This document shows, in pieces, positions 33,252 to 42,195 of a stretch of DNA of 64,000 bases. The position numbers and the translations under genes are program-made. The notes below the pieces were generated by a model, which saw only the letters and a program-made list of their open reading frames with translations, ran no database searches and was not told the origin of the DNA. The stretch comes from Lachnospiraceae bacterium (GTDB lineage Bacteria > Bacillota > Clostridia > Lachnospirales > Lachnospiraceae): NCBI GenBank assembly GCA_017482205.1, contig JAFUNK010000013.1, forward strand, positions 1 to 64,000, read 5' to 3'. Each line of letters starts with the position of its first letter. Positions within the stretch are counted from its first letter, which is position 1.

Positions 33252-34133
33252 ATGTCGCGTATAGCCGTTATAACGGATTCCAACAGTGGAATTACACAGG
33301 CACAGGCCAAGGAACTTTCTGTTTTTGTGATACCTATGCCTTTTATGATTAACGAAGAAACCTATTTTGAAGATATTAATCTGACACAGGAAGAGTTTTA
33401 CAAGAGGCTGGAGGAGGGGGCAGACATTTCCACCAGTCAGCCTTCCCCGGAAGAGGTTATGAATCTGTGGAAGGAAAAACTGGCAGAGTATGATGAAATT
33501 GTGCATATCCCCATGAGCAGTGGACTGTCCGGCTCCTGTCAGAGTGCCATGATGCTGGCCGGAGAATCCAAATTTGAAGGAAAAGTACATGTAGTCAATA
33601 ATCAGCGCATTTCCGTAACCCAGAGACAGTCTGTATTGGATGCTCTGAAAATGGCAGAAAACGGTATGACCGGTGCAGAGATCAAAGAAGCACTGGAAGC
33701 GGATAAATTTAACAGCAGTATTTATATTATGTTAGATACTTTATATTATCTGAAAAAAGGCGGTCGTATTACTCCGGCAGCGGCAGCGTTGGGAACCTTG
33801 TTGCGTTTAAAGCCTGTTTTACAGATTCAGGGAGAAAAACTGGATGCTTTTGCTAAAGCCAGAACCTCAAGTCAGGGCAAATCTATTATGATTAATGCCA
33901 TTAAGAATGATATTAACAACCGTTTCGGTGGTTTTACAGAGGAAAAGGGTATCTGGTTACAGATGGCTTATACCGGTGACAGAGAAGCGGCGGAGGAGTT
34001 TAAGGCAGAGGTTATGGAGGCTTTTCCCGGATATGAGATTCAGATGGATCCTTTGTCATTGAGTGTTGCCTGTCACATAGGACCGGGTGCCTTAGCAGTG
34101 GCTTGCTGCAAGAAGATGGATATCTGGAAATAA
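33252..34133 (+). CDS. DegV-family fatty-acid-binding protein (FakB type)
   Basis: A 293-residue EDD-fold protein. It begins MSRIAVITDSNSGITQAQAK, the DegV signature, with EETYFEDINLTQEEFYKRLE, the DISTSQPSPEEVMNLW motif, and the IHIP-like IVHIPMSSGLSGSCQSAMM that contacts the fatty-acid carboxylate. The hinge YYLKKGGRITPAAAALG is also conserved. DegV/FakB proteins hand a fatty acid to FakA for phosphorylation. Start ATG 33252 follows GAGGGAG. Several DegV genes per genome are usual, so pairing with this fakA is inferred from proximity. Confidence 0.92.
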   Translation: MSRIAVITDSNSGITQAQAKELSVFVIPMPFMINEETYFEDINLTQEEFYKRLEEGADISTSQPSPEEVMNLWKEKLAEYDEIVHIPMSSGLSGSCQSAMMLAGESKFEGKVHVVNNQRISVTQRQSVLDALKMAENGMTGAEIKEALEADKFNSSIYIMLDTLYYLKKGGRITPAAAALGTLLRLKPVLQIQGEKLDAFAKARTSSQGKSIMINAIKNDINNRFGGFTEEKGIWLQMAYTGDREAAEEFKAEVMEAFPGYEIQMDPLSLSVACHIGPGALAVACCKKMDIWK

Positions 34134-34153
34134 GATATCGGGGAGAAGAATAT

Positions 34154-36010
34154 ATGTTGCAAAAGAGATGCAAAACCAATACTGTGTGTAAGCAGATTAT
34201 AAAAAGTATTTTTGTTTCATGGGCACTTATGCAGGCTTTCAGATTATCGGGAAAGCATATACTGTCTTTGGTTTTATTTCTGTTTTCCTATCTTTTATTA
34301 TCGGTTGTAAAAGAAAAGGCAGATGGAATTACCATTTTAAAGAAAGAGAAACGGACAGCAGCTTTCTTGAGCGGTGTTTTCACCTTTCTGTATTTGTGTG
34401 GCGATATGGAAGGACTTACTTCAGGACTTACAAATCTTGCTTTTCAGTTATGTATTCTTACAGTATGCGTGATTGGCTTTTTTATTCTTTTTTATGAAAT
34501 ACTGCGTTTCCTTTTCATTATTCGAAAAGGAAACGTTTTATCTTGCAACAACAGTAATACCTTTATCAATAAATGTTCCCCTAAAAAGGTGGCAATCGGT
34601 AGTTTTTTATTGTGTCTTTTGGGATGGACTCCGCATTTGTTGATAAGTTTTCCGGGAAATATAACGATAGACAGTGTACATCAGTATGCGCAGATTCTTG
34701 GAATATATGAGCAGAGTAATCACCATCCCTGGATACACACACAATTGATTAAGCTGTTTTATAATATAGGTCTGCTATTTACGGATGACCCATCATATGC
34801 AATTAGTCTGTATACAATATTCCAGATGGTATTTATGGCCGTTTGTGTAGCGTATTTAATGGTCTTTCTACATCGCAAGAAATTAAAAGACTGGGTGTAT
34901 TGGGCTGTTATTATTTGTTATGCGTTTATTCCTTACAATGGGGCATTTTCTGTTGCCATGATAAAGGACGTATTGTTTGCAAACTTTGTTATGTTGTATA
35001 CGCTGGCAACCTTTAACATGTTGACACTAACACGTGATAAAGAAAAATGGCTGTTTAGAAAAAGCATTCCCACATTGATATTGTATGTTTTTTCAGGAAT
35101 CGGTATGTGTTTGTTCAGAAGTAACGGATATTATGCGTTTCTGTTTATGATACCCTTTACGATATATACATTTAGAAAGCATTTATTAAAGATACTGATA
35201 TTGCAAAGTATGATTCTGGCAATGGTGTTAGGCTTTAAAGGACCGGTACTGGAGGCTAATAATGTGGTTTCTCCTGATTTGGTGGAGCATTTATCCATTC
35301 CGGGACAACAGATTTCGAGGGTTTTAATCAACGAAAGAGAACTTACTGCAAAACAGGATGCTTTCTTAAACAGTATTATGGATGTTTCCAGGATAGAAGA
35401 AGGTTACAAACCTGATGTTTCGGACTGGTTTAAAAAACTGGTCAGAATGGGAAATCAGGAATATCTGAAAGAGAATTTTAGTGAATTTATAAAAATATAC
35501 GTTGAAATCGGTTTGAAGTATCCACAAGACTATTTAGTTGCGTTTAGAGATCAGTCAAGAGGATACTGGTTTCCGATGTTGGAATTGGAGCATATTGTAG
35601 GAAATGACGGAGTGGCCGAAAATGAATTTGGTTTGGCATACAAACCGGTTTTTAAGGGACCTGTTGCAATCAAGATAAATGAGATATTATTTAAGTTGCA
35701 GAATATAGTTCCGTTTTACGGAATTTTATGGAGTATAGGAACTTATTTCTGGGTATTGCTCATTTGCATGGCAATGGTATTTTTGTACGGAGAAAAAAGA
35801 AATCTGTTATTGTATATGCCTGCAATCGGTATTTTTTTGACATTAGTAATTGCAACGCCTGTAGCGTATGATTTCCGGTATGCATACGGATATATATTTT
35901 CAATGCCGTTGTATCTGGTTATAAGTTGTCTCCCGACTATAAACGACAGCCGGAAGGAAAAAAAGGAAGAGACAACGGAAACTACAACAAAATCACCGGA
36001 AATCCACTAG
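34154..36010 (+). CDS. DUF6020-family polytopic membrane protein
   Basis: A 618-residue protein with about 12 hydrophobic segments. The SFPGNITIDSVHQYAQILGI with SNHHPWIHTQL stretch (about 182-215) matches the first-loop aspartate region of GT-C-fold glycosyltransferases and DUF6020 members. The ITIDSVHQ Asp is a candidate catalytic residue. The C-terminal tail is Lys/Glu/Thr-rich. Such proteins may transfer sugars or handle lipid-linked substrates, but the reaction is unknown. ATG 34154 follows GGGGAGAAG; the longer upstream in-frame start lacks a ribosome binding site and would overlap the DegV stop. A hairpin at 36023-36078 ends the unit. Confidence 0.75.
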   Translation: MLQKRCKTNTVCKQIIKSIFVSWALMQAFRLSGKHILSLVLFLFSYLLLSVVKEKADGITILKKEKRTAAFLSGVFTFLYLCGDMEGLTSGLTNLAFQLCILTVCVIGFFILFYEILRFLFIIRKGNVLSCNNSNTFINKCSPKKVAIGSFLLCLLGWTPHLLISFPGNITIDSVHQYAQILGIYEQSNHHPWIHTQLIKLFYNIGLLFTDDPSYAISLYTIFQMVFMAVCVAYLMVFLHRKKLKDWVYWAVIICYAFIPYNGAFSVAMIKDVLFANFVMLYTLATFNMLTLTRDKEKWLFRKSIPTLILYVFSGIGMCLFRSNGYYAFLFMIPFTIYTFRKHLLKILILQSMILAMVLGFKGPVLEANNVVSPDLVEHLSIPGQQISRVLINERELTAKQDAFLNSIMDVSRIEEGYKPDVSDWFKKLVRMGNQEYLKENFSEFIKIYVEIGLKYPQDYLVAFRDQSRGYWFPMLELEHIVGNDGVAENEFGLAYKPVFKGPVAIKINEILFKLQNIVPFYGILWSIGTYFWVLLICMAMVFLYGEKRNLLLYMPAIGIFLTLVIATPVAYDFRYAYGYIFSMPLYLVISCLPTINDSRKEKKEETTETTTKSPEIH

Positions 36011-36022
36011 GAATAGTATAAA

Positions 36023-36078
36023 AATCTTTGCACACCCACTAAATCTATGATATACTAGACGGTGTGTAAAGATTTTTT
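36023..36078 (+). terminator. Terminator hairpin with the topoisomerase promoter nested inside
   Basis: Left arm AAATCTTTGCACACC (36023-36037) pairs with GGTGTGTAAAGATTT (36061-36075), one mismatch, followed by T to 36078. TTGCAC at 36028-36033 lies in the left arm, and TATACT at 36051-36056 lies in the loop, with an exact 17-base spacer. So the end of the DUF6020 transcript and the start of the next operon overlap. Confidence 0.75.
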
Positions 36079-36163
36079 GTTTGCAAAGAAATCTTATACA
36101 GGCAGCCTGAAACGCAGGCATATTGGAAACTTGTTTTCTATACAAAGACAGGAGTATGGATAA

Positions 36164-38086
36164 ATGGCGAAAGCAAATAATTATGATGCATCGAGTATTA
36201 CCGTCTTAGAGGGATTGGAAGCGGTCAGAAAAAGACCCGGTATGTATATCGGCAGTGTGTCCACTAAAGGTTTAAATCACCTGATTTATGAAATCGTGGA
36301 TAATGCAGTGGACGAGCATTTGGCGGGATATTGCGATATTATCAAGGTAACCTTGGAGGCTGACGGTTCGGCAACCGTGGAGGACAATGGACGAGGTATT
36401 CCGGTAGGTATGCATGAAAAAGGTATCAGTGCAGAACGACTGGTATTTACCACCCTTCATGCCGGCGGTAAGTTTGATAATTCCGCATACAAGACCAGTG
36501 GTGGTTTACATGGTGTAGGTTCTTCCGTAGTAAATGCACTTTCCAATAGATTGACCGTGCGGGTCAAAAGTGGCGGGCAGATTTATGAAGATAAATATGA
36601 AAAAGGTATTCCTGTCATTGATTTAATTGATGGGCTTTTGCCGGTTGTGGGAAAGAGTAAAGAAACCGGAACCATTATCAATTTCCTGCCCGATGATACC
36701 ATTTTTGACAAGACCCGATTTAAGGAAGAAGAAGTAAAGAGCAGGCTTCATGAAACAGCGTACTTAAATCCCAAGCTGACCATTCAGTTTGAAGACAGAA
36801 GAAAAGAAGTTATTGAACATATAGATTTTCATGAGCCGGAGGGAATCATTGGATTTATTAAAGATTTGAACAAATCCATGGATACCGTGCATGATGTGGT
36901 GTATTTTACCGGCGAGAGTGAAGGCATTACCGTAGAGGTGGCATTCCAATACATAAACGAATTCCATGAAAATGTATTGGGATTCTGTAACAATATCTAC
37001 AATGCAGAAGGTGGTACTCATCTAACCGGTTTTAAGAGTGCTTTTACCAATGTGATTAATACATATGCAAGAGAACTGGGCATTTTGAAGGAAAAGGATG
37101 TAAACTTTACCGGTGCGGATGTGCGAAACGGTATGACCGCGGTAGTTTCCATCAAACATCCCGATCCCAGATTTGAAGGTCAGACCAAGACTAAATTGGA
37201 CAATCAGGATGCGGCCAAGGTAGTCAGCAAAGTAACAAGTGACGAAGTTATCCGTTTCTTTGACCGTAACTTGGAAACCTTGAAAAATGTAATTTCCTGT
37301 GCGGAAAAAGCAGCTAAAATTCGTAAGACAGAGGAAAGAGCCAAGACCAACATGCTGACAAAGCAGAAGTTTTCCTTTGATTCTAATGGAAAACTGGCAA
37401 ACTGTGAATCCAAGGATGCCTCTAAGTGCGAAATCTTTATCGTGGAAGGTGATTCTGCGGGCGGTAGTGCTAAAATGGCAAGAAACCGTATGTATCAGGC
37501 TATTTTACCTATCAGAGGTAAGATTTTAAACGTAGAAAAAGCAAGCATTGACAAGGTACTTGCCAATGCGGAAATCAAAACCATGATTAATGCTTTCGGC
37601 TGTGGTTTCTCAGAAGGTTATGGTAACGATTTTGATATTACCAAGCTCCGATATGATAAGATTATTATTATGACCGATGCGGACGTGGACGGTGCGCATA
37701 TCAGCACCCTGCTTTTGACATTGTTCTATCGGTTTATGCCGGAACTGATTTATGAAGGACATGTTTATCAGGCTATGCCCCCTCTTTATAAGGCAATGCC
37801 TACCAAGGGCGAAGAAGAATATCTCTATGATGATAAGGCTCTTGAAAAATACAGAAAAACTCACAAAGGTCCCTTTACTTTACAGCGTTACAAAGGTCTT
37901 GGTGAAATGGATGCTTCCCAGCTTTGGGAAACAACTCTTGACCCTGAAACCAGATTGCTTAAGCGGATTGAAATTGAGGATGCCCGTATGGCTTCCGATA
38001 TCACCAGTATGTTAATGGGTACTGAGGTGCCGCCCAGAAGAGCATTTGTACATGAACATGCACATGATGCAGAACTGGATATATAG
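36164..38086 (+). CDS. Type IIA DNA topoisomerase subunit B (GyrB/ParE type)
   Basis: A 640-residue ATPase subunit. The GHKL site shows VLEGLEAVRKRPGMYIGSVS, EIVDNAVDEHLAG (catalytic Glu, Mg2+ Asn) and GRGIPVGMHEKG; GGLHGVGSSVVNALS follows. The transducer and TOPRIM parts have IVEGDSAGGSAKMARNR and MTDADVDGAHISTLLLTLF with Mg2+ ligands DADVD. Length matches GyrB/ParE. It is followed after 11 bases by subunit A. The pair lies away from any dnaA-dnaN-recF gene, and the A subunit lacks a GyrA box, so topoisomerase IV-like (ParE) is favoured, but gyrase-type function cannot be excluded. ATG 36164 has a weak GGAG upstream. Confidence 0.9.
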   Translation: MAKANNYDASSITVLEGLEAVRKRPGMYIGSVSTKGLNHLIYEIVDNAVDEHLAGYCDIIKVTLEADGSATVEDNGRGIPVGMHEKGISAERLVFTTLHAGGKFDNSAYKTSGGLHGVGSSVVNALSNRLTVRVKSGGQIYEDKYEKGIPVIDLIDGLLPVVGKSKETGTIINFLPDDTIFDKTRFKEEEVKSRLHETAYLNPKLTIQFEDRRKEVIEHIDFHEPEGIIGFIKDLNKSMDTVHDVVYFTGESEGITVEVAFQYINEFHENVLGFCNNIYNAEGGTHLTGFKSAFTNVINTYARELGILKEKDVNFTGADVRNGMTAVVSIKHPDPRFEGQTKTKLDNQDAAKVVSKVTSDEVIRFFDRNLETLKNVISCAEKAAKIRKTEERAKTNMLTKQKFSFDSNGKLANCESKDASKCEIFIVEGDSAGGSAKMARNRMYQAILPIRGKILNVEKASIDKVLANAEIKTMINAFGCGFSEGYGNDFDITKLRYDKIIIMTDADVDGAHISTLLLTLFYRFMPELIYEGHVYQAMPPLYKAMPTKGEEEYLYDDKALEKYRKTHKGPFTLQRYKGLGEMDASQLWETTLDPETRLLKRIEIEDARMASDITSMLMGTEVPPRRAFVHEHAHDAELDI

Positions 38087-38097
38087 GAGAAATCTAA

Positions 38098-40344
38098 ATG
38101 AACATGGACGATAATCGAATTATAAGAACAGAATATTCTGACCTGATGCAGAAATCCTTTATTGATTACGCTATGAGTGTTATTATAGCCCGTGCACTGC
38201 CGGATGTGCGCGATGGTTTAAAGCCTGTACAACGTCGTACCTTGTATGATATGTATGAGTTAGGCATTCGTTATGACAAGCCTCATAGAAAGAGTGCTCG
38301 TATTGTCGGAGATACCATGGGTAAATATCATCCTCACGGTGACAGTTCCATTTATGAAGCACTGGTTGTAATGGCACAGGATTTTAAAAAGGGATTACCC
38401 TTAATTGATGGGCACGGTAACTTCGGTAATATCGAAGGTGACGGTGCTGCGGCAATGCGTTATACTGAGGCAAGGCTGGAAAAGATTACCCAGGAAAACT
38501 TCCTTGCAGACTTAGACAAGGATGTAGTGGATTTTGTACCCAACTTTGATGAGACCGAAAAAGAGCCCTCCGTATTGCCGGTTAAGATTCCCAACCTGTT
38601 AATTAACGGTTCTGAAGGTATTGCAGTAGGTATGGCTACCAGTATTCCTCCGCATAATCTGGCTGAGGTGATTGATGCTACCAAGGCATATATGAAGGAT
38701 GAGAATATTTCCACCAGAGAATTGATGCGTTATATGCAGGGACCGGATTTCCCTACGGGCGGTATCGTTATCAATAAAGACGATTTGCTGGAAATCTACG
38801 AAACCGGCATGGGTAAAATCAAAATCCGTGGTAAGGTAGAAGTAGAAAAGGCAAAGGGTGGCAAATTAAATCTGGTGATTACAGAAATTCCCTACACCAT
38901 GATTGGGGCCAATATTGCTAAGTTTTTATCAGATGTGGCAGCGTTGTCAGAAACTAAGAAAACAACTGACATAATTGATATTTCCAACCAATCCTCCAAG
39001 GAAGGAATCCGTATTGTCATTGAACTGCGTAAGGATACGGATGTAGAGAATTTTACCAATATGCTCTACAAGAAGACCCGCCTAGAGGATACTTTCGGTG
39101 TGAATATGTTAGCTATTTCTGACGGACGTCCCGAAACCATGGGCTTAAAGCAGATTATTAAGGCTAATGTAGACTTCCAGTTTGAGATTGCGACACGTAA
39201 ATATACTACATTGTTGCAGAAAGAACTGGAAAGAAAAGAAATTCAGGAAGGTCTTATTAAAGCCTGCAACGTTATTGATTTGATTATTGAGATTTTGCGT
39301 GGTTCCAAGGACCGTGCCATGGCAAAGGCTTGTCTGGTAGAGGGTAAGATTGACGGTATCCGTTTTAAATCCAAAGAATCCAAGATTATGGCTACACAGC
39401 TGCAGTTTACGGAAAAACAGGCCAATGCCATTCTGGAGATGCGGTTGTATAAGTTAATCGGTCTGGAAATTGAAGCCCTGATTAATGAGCATGAAGAAAC
39501 CATGGCAAATATTTACCGTTATGAAGATATTTTAGCCAGAAAAGATTCCATGGCGCAGGTAATTATAAATGAACTGGATGCGGTAAAGAAAGAATATTCC
39601 CGTCCCCGCAGAACGGTAATTGAAAATGCGGCGGAAGCTGTCTTCGAAGAGAAGAAGATGGAAGAAATGGAAGTCATGTTCTTAATGGACCGTTTCGGTT
39701 ATGCAAAGACTGTTGATCTTGTAACGTATGAGAGAAACAAAGAGGCGGCAGACGCAGAAAATAAATTTGTAGTAAAATGTAAAAACACAGGCAGGATTTG
39801 TCTCTTTACCAATATGGGACAACTGCATACCATTAAGGTGGTGGATTTACCTTTCGGCAAGTTCCGTGATAAAGGTACACCCATTGATAACGTAAGTAAT
39901 TACAGTTCCGATAAAGAGCAGATTTTATGTGTGGCAAGCCAGACAGAATTGAATTTATACCGTATTCTTTTTGTTACAAAGCAGGCAATGGTAAAAGTTG
40001 TAGATGGTGGTGAATTTGACGTAAGCAAACGTCTGGTAGCGGCAACCAAATTAAATGATGACGACGAAGTGGTTAGTGTTGCCATTTTGAATGAACAGCG
40101 TAATATAGTATTACAATCCAAAGAAGGCTATTTTTTACGTTTCCCCATCGAAGAAATTCCCGAAAAGAAAAAGGGTGCTATTGGTGTAAGAGGTATGAAA
40201 CTGGGTGACAAGGATATGATAGAAGAGGTATACTATACCAGAAACGCAGTAGAAGCCACCATTAAGTACAAGAATAAGAATTTGGTACTCAACAGTTTAA
40301 AACCCGGCAAACGTGATTCTAAGGGAACGAAAGTGAGGACATAA
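38098..40344 (+). CDS. Type IIA DNA topoisomerase subunit A (ParC/GyrA type)
   Basis: A 748-residue cleavage subunit. The breakage-reunion domain shows SYAMSVI-like [40 protein letters not shown] (quinolone region; Ser and Glu at the usual 83/87 places, as in sensitive enzymes), MRYTEARL with the catalytic Tyr, and IPTTIP-like [12 protein letters not shown]. The C-terminal beta-pinwheel (about 510-748) lacks the QRRGGKG GyrA box. The missing box and short length favour ParC or a nontypical Clostridia enzyme. AGGAGA precedes ATG 38098, and rsmD overlaps its stop by one base. Confidence 0.88.
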   Translation: MNMDDNRIIRTEYSDLMQKSFIDYAMSVIIARALPDVRDGLKPVQRRTLYDMYELGIRYDKPHRKSARIVGDTMGKYHPHGDSSIYEALVVMAQDFKKGLPLIDGHGNFGNIEGDGAAAMRYTEARLEKITQENFLADLDKDVVDFVPNFDETEKEPSVLPVKIPNLLINGSEGIAVGMATSIPPHNLAEVIDATKAYMKDENISTRELMRYMQGPDFPTGGIVINKDDLLEIYETGMGKIKIRGKVEVEKAKGGKLNLVITEIPYTMIGANIAKFLSDVAALSETKKTTDIIDISNQSSKEGIRIVIELRKDTDVENFTNMLYKKTRLEDTFGVNMLAISDGRPETMGLKQIIKANVDFQFEIATRKYTTLLQKELERKEIQEGLIKACNVIDLIIEILRGSKDRAMAKACLVEGKIDGIRFKSKESKIMATQLQFTEKQANAILEMRLYKLIGLEIEALINEHEETMANIYRYEDILARKDSMAQVIINELDAVKKEYSRPRRTVIENAAEAVFEEKKMEEMEVMFLMDRFGYAKTVDLVTYERNKEAADAENKFVVKCKNTGRICLFTNMGQLHTIKVVDLPFGKFRDKGTPIDNVSNYSSDKEQILCVASQTELNLYRILFVTKQAMVKVVDGGEFDVSKRLVAATKLNDDDEVVSVAILNEQRNIVLQSKEGYFLRFPIEEIPEKKKGAIGVRGMKLGDKDMIEEVYYTRNAVEATIKYKNKNLVLNSLKPGKRDSKGTKVRT

Positions 40345-40895
40345 TGAGAGTAATTGCAGGAACGGCACGCAGTCTGCCTTTAAAATGCCCGGAGGGAATG
40401 GATACCAGACCTACCACTGATAGAATCAAAGAAACACTTTTTAATATGCTTCAGCCTTATACGCAGGGAAGTGTATTTGTAGACTGTTTCAGCGGAAGCG
40501 GCGGCATCGGTATTGAAGCATTAAGCAGAGGGGCAAAAAAAGCCTATTTTATTGAAAATGCATCACCTGCATTAAAATGTATTCAGGAAAATCTGATTTT
40601 TACCCGCTTTGCGGACAAAGCGGTAGTCTTAAAGCAGGATGCATTAAGTGCACTAAACGGTATTTTTGAAAAAGAAATTGATGTTTTCTTTATGGATCCG
40701 CCCTATGAGAGCGGCTTGGAAAAGCAGATGCTTTCTGCGCTAAAAGGGTATCGCTATATCACAGAAGATACATTAATCATTGTGGAGGCATTGTTGGATG
40801 CGGATTTTGCCTATGCAGAAGATTTAGGGTATACCATCGAAAAAGAGAAGAAATACAAGACCAACAAGCATGTATTTTTGCGTATTGGGAAATAA
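40344..40895 (+). CDS. rsmD: 16S rRNA guanine-N2 methyltransferase RsmD
   Basis: A 183-residue Rossmann-fold SAM methyltransferase. [20 protein letters not shown] then TRPTTDRIKETLFNML is the family N-terminus, VFVDCFSGSGGIGIEALSRG is the SAM site, and FMDPPYESG is the catalytic (N/D)PPY motif. RsmD methylates G966 of 16S rRNA (E. coli numbering). It overlaps the topoisomerase stop by one base and is followed 12 bases later by coaD, as ylbH-coaD in B. subtilis. Confidence 0.93.
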   Translation: MRVIAGTARSLPLKCPEGMDTRPTTDRIKETLFNMLQPYTQGSVFVDCFSGSGGIGIEALSRGAKKAYFIENASPALKCIQENLIFTRFADKAVVLKQDALSALNGIFEKEIDVFFMDPPYESGLEKQMLSALKGYRYITEDTLIIVEALLDADFAYAEDLGYTIEKEKKYKTNKHVFLRIGK

Positions 40896-40907
40896 GGAGA
40901 AGAAACC

Positions 40908-41408
40908 ATGAAAAAAGCTGTTTATCCCGGAAGTTTTGACCCTGTAACATATGGACATTTGGATATTATTAAGAGAGCAGCCTCTATTTTTGATGAGCTT
41001 ACTGTAAGTGTTCTTAACAATAAAGAAAAGAAACCGTTGTTTTCAGTAGAAGAACGTGTTAAGATATTAGAAGAAGCCACAAAAGATTTACCCAACGTAA
41101 AGGTAGATTCCTTTAGCGGTCTGTTGATAGATTATACCAAAAAGAACGATATTCCCGTAGCAATCCGCGGACTTAGGGCGGTTACGGATTTTGAGTATGA
41201 GTTACAGATTGCACAGACCAACAGAGCACTGTCGAAGGAGCAGCTGGATACCATGTTTTTTACAACCAGTCTGGAATATGCATACTTAAGCTCTTCCAGT
41301 GTAAAGGAAATTGCCAGCTTTGGCGGTGATATTGCCATGTGTGTACCGGATTTTGTGGCAGAACAGGTATATGAAAAATACGGTATAGACCGCAACCAAT
41401 TTAAATAG
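40908..41408 (+). CDS. coaD: Phosphopantetheine adenylyltransferase
   Basis: A 166-residue nucleotidyltransferase of the penultimate step of coenzyme A synthesis. It opens [20 protein letters not shown] with the GHxDII variant of the HxGH motif. [20 protein letters not shown] and the [14 protein letters not shown] (ISSTxVR) motif follow, all as in CoaD. It forms hexamers in the cytoplasm. AAGGAGAAGAAACC lies before the ATG. It follows rsmD by 12 bases and precedes a coiled-coil gene by 16. Confidence 0.95.
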   Translation: MKKAVYPGSFDPVTYGHLDIIKRAASIFDELTVSVLNNKEKKPLFSVEERVKILEEATKDLPNVKVDSFSGLLIDYTKKNDIPVAIRGLRAVTDFEYELQIAQTNRALSKEQLDTMFFTTSLEYAYLSSSSVKEIASFGGDIAMCVPDFVAEQVYEKYGIDRNQFK

Positions 41409-41424
41409 ATAGAGGAGATTTCAG

Positions 41425-42024
41425 ATGAGCAGCCGAATCGAACAGTTAATTGATGAAATAGAAGAATATATTGACAACTGTAAGCCGCAGCCTTTTTCCA
41501 GTACTAAGATTATTGTAAATAAAGATGATATCGATGAACTTCTGCGTGAACTGCGTATGAAGACTCCTGATGAAATTAAACGTTATCAGAAAATCATCAG
41601 CAATAAAGAGGCTATTTTGAATGATGCCCGTGCAAAAGCGGAAGCGTTGATTAATGAGGCTACGATTCAGACTAATCAGTTAATTAACGAGCATGAAATT
41701 ATGCAGCAGGCGTATGCACAGGCAAATGAAGTAGTTACCATGGCAACCAGACAGGCACAGGACATTTTGGACAATGCTACTATGGAAGCCAATGCTGTTC
41801 GTATGTCAGCCATGCAGTATATGGACGATATGCTGGCAAATTTGGAAAATATCATTGCGGCATCTTCCCAGACTGCCAAGGCGGACTATGATACATTGCT
41901 TGGCAATTTAAATCATTACCATGACATTATCCAGTCTAACCGTGCAGAGTTAAATCCTGCGGAAGATGAACTGGTGGAAGTAGATTTAAATGACGATTCC
42001 CAGGAAGGGATTGAAGTGATTTAA
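41425..42024 (+). CDS. Coiled-coil protein next to coaD, function unknown
   Basis: A 199-residue protein. It is helical and charged from about residue 50 to 165, with a coiled-coil core (ALINEATIQTNQLINEHEIM, QQAYAQANEVVTMATRQAQD). An N-terminal block (RIEQLIDEIEEYIDNCKPQP) and a C-terminal acidic tail flank it. Such proteins are sometimes annotated as V-type ATPase subunit H-like, which is only a coiled-coil resemblance, or as DivIVA-like. No membrane helix. A terminator at 42066-42107 ends the coaD run. Function not assigned. Confidence 0.7.
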   Translation: MSSRIEQLIDEIEEYIDNCKPQPFSSTKIIVNKDDIDELLRELRMKTPDEIKRYQKIISNKEAILNDARAKAEALINEATIQTNQLINEHEIMQQAYAQANEVVTMATRQAQDILDNATMEANAVRMSAMQYMDDMLANLENIIAASSQTAKADYDTLLGNLNHYHDIIQSNRAELNPAEDELVEVDLNDDSQEGIEVI

Positions 42025-42065
42025 GTAACAGTGACTTAGATAAAAATAATCAGGTAGTACATAGG

Positions 42066-42107
42066 AACCGGTTTCCGGAAAACATTTTGTTACCGGGAGC
42101 CGGTTTT
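42066..42107 (+). terminator. Rho-independent terminator after the coaD run
   Basis: AACCGGTTTCCGG at 42066-42078 pairs with CCGGGAGCCGGTT at 42093-42105 with one mismatch, followed by TTGTTTT. The 14-base loop is larger than usual. Confidence 0.75.
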
Positions 42108-42195
42108 GTTTTAAGGTATCGGTTCAGCTCTTTGTTTTGGTTTTGATGTGCTTTAAGTGATATTGATATAGGAAATAGGATAAGGGGAAGGTAGC

